NCBI GenBank assembly: GCA_031288575.1
Contig: JAITRD010000130.1
Location: 1-8,760, forward strand
Reading direction: 5' to 3'
From: Treponema sp.
Lineage (GTDB): Bacteria; Spirochaetota; Spirochaetia; Treponematales; Breznakiellaceae
Length of the DNA: 8,760 nucleotides
Shown here: positions 6,090 through 8,760 of the stretch, piece after piece
How the letters are laid out: each line of letters starts with the position of its first letter
How positions within the stretch are numbered: the first letter of the stretch is position 1
Notes under the pieces: generated by a model
What the model was told of the DNA's origin: nothing
What the model saw: only the letters and a program-made list of their open reading frames with translations
The model's database searches: none
Program-made: the position numbers and the translations under genes

Positions 6090-7343
6090 TTAGCCGGAAG
6101 GCGGGCGGGGCTTATCTTTTTTCCCCCAGCTTGTGAAAAAAAGCTGGATAGAGTCCCAAAGCTGTTTTAATCCCCCTCCGGCTTCCATTGTTTCCCCGGT
6201 TATCAGAGAAAAACGCCTGAGTTCCCCCCTTTGGTCAAAGAGAATAAGTTCTCCTACAGGGCTTCCCGCCGGCAGGGGGGCAGTCAGGGGCTCCACGATT
6301 TCCGTTTCCCACCGAAGGGATGCCCCCCGTTCCGCGGGGGCCGTAAAAACCAGGGATTCCCCGGGAAGGATCGGCACATAATCACCCTGTCCCTTCCAAA
6401 TCCGCGCCGCCGGCAGTTCCCCTAATTCGGGCCTGAGGGTTTTAAAATGATCAAAACCCCAGGTAAGGAGGCGCCGCCCGTCTTCATCCCGGATCCGGTC
6501 CCCCCGGTAAGCGGCGGGAGCCCCCAGGATAACCGCGATAAACCGGGTCCCCCGGCGCTCGGCGGTAAGGGCGATATTATAACCCGCCTCGTCTATGTAC
6601 CCCGTCTTGAGGCCGTCCACCCCCTCAAAGCCCTCGGCGAGGAGGGTGTTGTGGTTGCTTTGCAGGATCGTCCCGGGACGGTTCCGGTAGGCCTCGCCGA
6701 CGTTGGAAACCTTGGGATAGGCAAATTCCCGGACCGAATGGAGGTTTTTAAGGCTTTCCGGATGGAGCCGGAGGTATTCCCTGCAAAAATAGGCAAATTC
6801 CCGGGCGGTGGTAATATTTTCTTCGGAAATCCCCGAGGGCTCGACAAAACGGGTTTGGAAAAGCCCCATCTCCCGGGCTTCCCGGTTCATGAGCCCGACA
6901 AATTCCTCCACCCTGGGGGCAAAACGGAGAGCCACCGCCACGGCGGCGTCATTGCCCGAAGGGATGGCCAATCCCAGAAGAAGCTCCCCCAGGCTTACCC
7001 GCTGCCCCGCCGCCAGAAACATAAGGCTTGACCGGGGAGGCTGGTTAATGGCCCAGCTTTCCCGGGAAAGGGGGACGATCTCCTCCAGGGCCGCCCTCCC
7101 CGCGGCGATCTCCTGGAGGGCAATGTGGATCGTCATGAGCTTGGTTAGAGACGCGGGGGGAATCTCCTCGTCCCCGTTTTTAACATAGAGCAGGGTCCCG
7201 GTGGCGGCGTCCATAAGAACCCCCGCCCGGGACTCCAGTATGGGCGCCTCCTGGGCGGAAAGGGGCAAGGAAGAGAAAACACCCAAAAGGCAAAAAAGAA
7301 GATCCCCAAAATCGGGGAACATATTTTTTTTTCTCGTTTTCAT
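6090..7343 (-). CDS. dacA: D-alanyl-D-alanine carboxypeptidase (peptidase S11, PBP5 type)
   Basis: This 417-residue periplasmic serine enzyme removes the terminal D-alanine from peptidoglycan pentapeptides and so limits cross-linking. The N-terminus has a basic region and a hydrophobic core (about 12-28), with likely signal peptidase cleavage after LSA at 28-30. All three S11 motifs are present: SLTK at 65-68 (nucleophile Ser65), SGN at 129-131 and KTG at 246-248. Residues about 305-385 match the PBP5 C-terminal beta domain. The last 27 residues include GLKQLWDSIQLFFTSW (about 391-406), an amphipathic helix typical of the membrane anchor of DacA proteins. The start is uncertain: ATG at 7343 has only a distant AAAGG, and a second in-frame ATG at 7322 follows a run of nine A. 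Either start leaves the signal peptide core. The dacA symbol is by family; dacF or dacC naming is equally possible. Confidence 0.93.
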   Translation of the reverse strand: MKTRKKNMFPDFGDLLFCLLGVFSSLPLSAQEAPILESRAGVLMDAATGTLLYVKNGDEEIPPASLTKLMTIHIALQEIAAGRAALEEIVPLSRESWAINQPPRSSLMFLAAGQRVSLGELLLGLAIPSGNDAAVAVALRFAPRVEEFVGLMNREAREMGLFQTRFVEPSGISEENITTAREFAYFCREYLRLHPESLKNLHSVREFAYPKVSNVGEAYRNRPGTILQSNHNTLLAEGFEGVDGLKTGYIDEAGYNIALTAERRGTRFIAVILGAPAAYRGDRIRDEDGRRLLTWGFDHFKTLRPELGELPAARIWKGQGDYVPILPGESLVFTAPAERGASLRWETEIVEPLTAPLPAGSPVGELILFDQRGELRRFSLITGETMEAGGGLKQLWDSIQLFFTSWGKKDKPRPPSG

Positions 7344-7381
7344 TGAATACCGTAAAATTTACCTTTAGATTACCCTACTAT

Positions 7382-7412
7382 AAAAAGAATCCCGGGATTA
7401 TTCTATCCGGGA
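7382..7412 (-). terminator. Terminator-like hairpin after the fucosidase gene
   Basis: On the minus strand TCCCGG (7412-7407) pairs with CCGGGA (7395-7390) around an 11-base AT-rich loop, followed by TTCTTTTT (7389-7382). It lies 30 bases after the fucosidase stop and 38 bases before the carboxypeptidase start. The stem is short, and an alternative fold using the palindrome AATCCCGGGATT (7388-7399) competes with it. It suggests that the carboxypeptidase has its own promoter, though I could not pick one with confidence. Confidence 0.45.
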
Positions 7413-7442
7413 AAGGGGATTTTTCTGCCGCCCCTTTGCCTT

Positions 7443-8756
7443 TCATTTAAGGGTAATCTCAACCACCGTATCAACCGGGTCAGGGAGGGGATAGTTATCG
7501 TAAGTTTGGGGGTTGAGAAAGAAAAAGGCATGTTCCCGGTACTCCGCAAGGTTCCAGTAGTCGGCCGGCTGCACCTCGCTGCCGTCGGCAAGGAGCCGGA
7601 GCTTTTCTATTTTCCCCGCCAGATAGGGCAGACACACGGCTCCTGCCTGAGCCTCGTATATGTGGACGTAGAGTTTATTGCCCCGCTGGGTAAAACGGCC
7701 CCATTCGGGCTTATCAAAGGATGCGGCGCCGCAACAGTAGACGCTTTCCCCGTTCCGGTCCATCCAGCGCCCCACTTCTTCCAGGATCTCCCTGGACGCG
7801 GGGGGAAAACAGCCCCTTGCGTCGGGGCCCACATTGAGGAGCAGGTTGCCGTTTTTTGAGACACATTCGGTCAGCATCCTTACCACCATTTCCGCGGATT
7901 TCCAATGCCGATCCCCGGCGCAATAACCCCAGTGGTTGTTCAGGGTAATGCAGGCCTCCCAGGGGACGCTTTCCCCCAGCTCGTTGCGGATTCCCCGGGG
8001 GGGGATCATCTGTTCCGGGCAGGCGAAGTCCCCCGCAAAGGCGCTGGGGTTTGCCGTAAGGATGGTGCCCGAATTTTCCCCGGAACCCTCAAGGCGGTTG
8101 TCGGTAATCAACTGGGGCTGGAGGGAACGGGCCATTTCTATCAATTCGGAGGCCTTCCACTTTTCCCCAGCCATTTCGCCGTAGGAAAAATCGAACCACA
8201 TAATGTCCAGTTTGCCGTATCCGGTAAGCAGCTCCCGGACCTGGCCGTGCATAAATTCAAGATAGCGGTTAAAATCCCGGTTTTCATTGCCGTAACCCCG
8301 GGTGTCCCTCATCGGATGCTGCCGGTCCCCGTAGTGGGGAAAATCAGGATGCCGCCAGTCAATGATGGAAAAATAGAGCCCGACCTTGATGCCCTCCGCC
8401 CGAAAGGCCTCTACATATTCTTTCACCAAATCCCGCCGGGCCGGGGTATTAGTCGCTTTAAAATCCGTTAAGTTCGTGTCCCAGAGGCAAAAACCGTCGT
8501 GATGCTTGGCGGTAAAAACCGCATACCGCATTCCGGCCTTTTTTGCCAGCCCCGCCCATTCCCGGGGATTGTACCCTTCGGCTTTAAATTCATGGAAATA
8601 GCGCAGGTACTCCTCCTGGGGCATCCTTTCGGTACTGCGGACCCATTCTCCCCGGGCCGGAATGGCGTAAAGCCCCCAATGGATAAACATACCGAACCGG
8701 GCCTCGCTAAACCACCTGGTCCGTTCAGTCCGCTCAACAATATTTTTGTTTGCCAT
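7443..8756 (-). CDS. Alpha-L-fucosidase, glycoside hydrolase family 29
   Basis: This 437-residue enzyme should release alpha-linked L-fucose from glycans by a retaining mechanism. The N-terminus carries the family signature WFSEARFGMFIHWGLYA at 15-31, followed by AVFTAKHHDGFCLWDT at 79-94, GLYFSIIDW at 126-134 and LDIMWFDFSYGE at 183-194. Asp189 in the last motif is the likely nucleophile. Candidate acid/base residues are Glu248 (CPEQ) and Glu267 (PWEACITLNNHWGY); choosing between them needs a structure-based alignment. NGNLLLNVGPD at 302-312 closes the catalytic barrel, and a short beta-rich C-terminal domain follows (about 350-437). There is no signal peptide or membrane segment, so the enzyme is predicted to be cytoplasmic and to act on imported fucosides. 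The start is 4 bases from the window edge; it fits the family N-terminus, but the ribosome binding site cannot be judged. The family includes both broad alpha-fucosidases and alpha-1,3/4-specific ones, and the subfamily is not resolved here. Confidence 0.92.
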   Translation of the reverse strand: MANKNIVERTERTRWFSEARFGMFIHWGLYAIPARGEWVRSTERMPQEEYLRYFHEFKAEGYNPREWAGLAKKAGMRYAVFTAKHHDGFCLWDTNLTDFKATNTPARRDLVKEYVEAFRAEGIKVGLYFSIIDWRHPDFPHYGDRQHPMRDTRGYGNENRDFNRYLEFMHGQVRELLTGYGKLDIMWFDFSYGEMAGEKWKASELIEMARSLQPQLITDNRLEGSGENSGTILTANPSAFAGDFACPEQMIPPRGIRNELGESVPWEACITLNNHWGYCAGDRHWKSAEMVVRMLTECVSKNGNLLLNVGPDARGCFPPASREILEEVGRWMDRNGESVYCCGAASFDKPEWGRFTQRGNKLYVHIYEAQAGAVCLPYLAGKIEKLRLLADGSEVQPADYWNLAEYREHAFFFLNPQTYDNYPLPDPVDTVVEITLK

Positions 8757-8760
8757 AACA

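Noticed and set aside
6447..7031. Plus-strand open frame of 194 codons opposite the carboxypeptidase
   Set aside because: The composition is low-complexity (Gly, Pro, Lys), no motif is seen, and it is fully covered by a gene with intact S11 motifs.
1..8760. CRISPR array, tRNA or rRNA gene, insertion sequence, phage or defence genes
   Set aside because: I saw no spaced direct repeats, cloverleaf, transposase or integrase motifs, or terminal repeats on reading both strands. Nearly all sequence is covered by recognisable envelope or sugar genes.

Overview
The window is an ordinary-looking stretch of bacterial chromosome dominated by cell-envelope genes. The best guess for the organism is a spirochaete of the Treponema group with moderately high GC. 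That rests on the overall protein style, on a Maf/MptE-like DUF115 protein (common in treponemes) directly behind a division PBP, and on a gut-type GH29 fucosidase. It is inference: no rRNA or other marker gene is present.

Left part (1 to about 4200, minus strand): a tight three-gene operon read right to left. It holds a very compact type I signal peptidase (lepB-like), a class B penicillin-binding protein of the FtsI/SpoVD type with a C-terminal PASTA domain, and a Maf/MptE-like (DUF115) protein that runs off the left edge. The lepB stop and the PBP start share an ATGA overlap, and only 2 bases separate the PBP stop from the DUF115 start, so translational coupling is likely.

Middle (about 4200 to 6070, plus strand): a divergent control region, then a membrane-anchored LysM-LysM-M23 peptidase. 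Behind it lie a strong intrinsic terminator, a 49-residue membrane or secreted small protein with an excellent ribosome binding site, a 64-residue helical small protein, and a perfect 10-bp inverted repeat. A sigma70-like promoter sits between the M23 stop codon and the terminator, with its predicted start inside the terminator's left arm.

Right part (6090 to 8756, minus strand): a secreted D-alanyl-D-alanine carboxypeptidase (S11, PBP5 type) and, upstream of it, a cytoplasmic GH29 alpha-L-fucosidase whose start codon is 4 bases from the window edge. A terminator-like hairpin lies between them, so they are probably separate units.

Together the genes cover septal peptidoglycan synthesis (PBP), trimming of pentapeptides (carboxypeptidase), peptidoglycan hydrolysis (M23), protein export (signal peptidase) and possible glycosylation (DUF115). 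I found no mobile element, CRISPR array, tRNA, rRNA or obvious new defence system. The oddities worth checking are the stripped-down signal peptidase, the promoter-in-terminator arrangement, the two small genes, and 9-base homopolymer tracts in two of the envelope genes. No gene-free stretch exceeds 300 bases.
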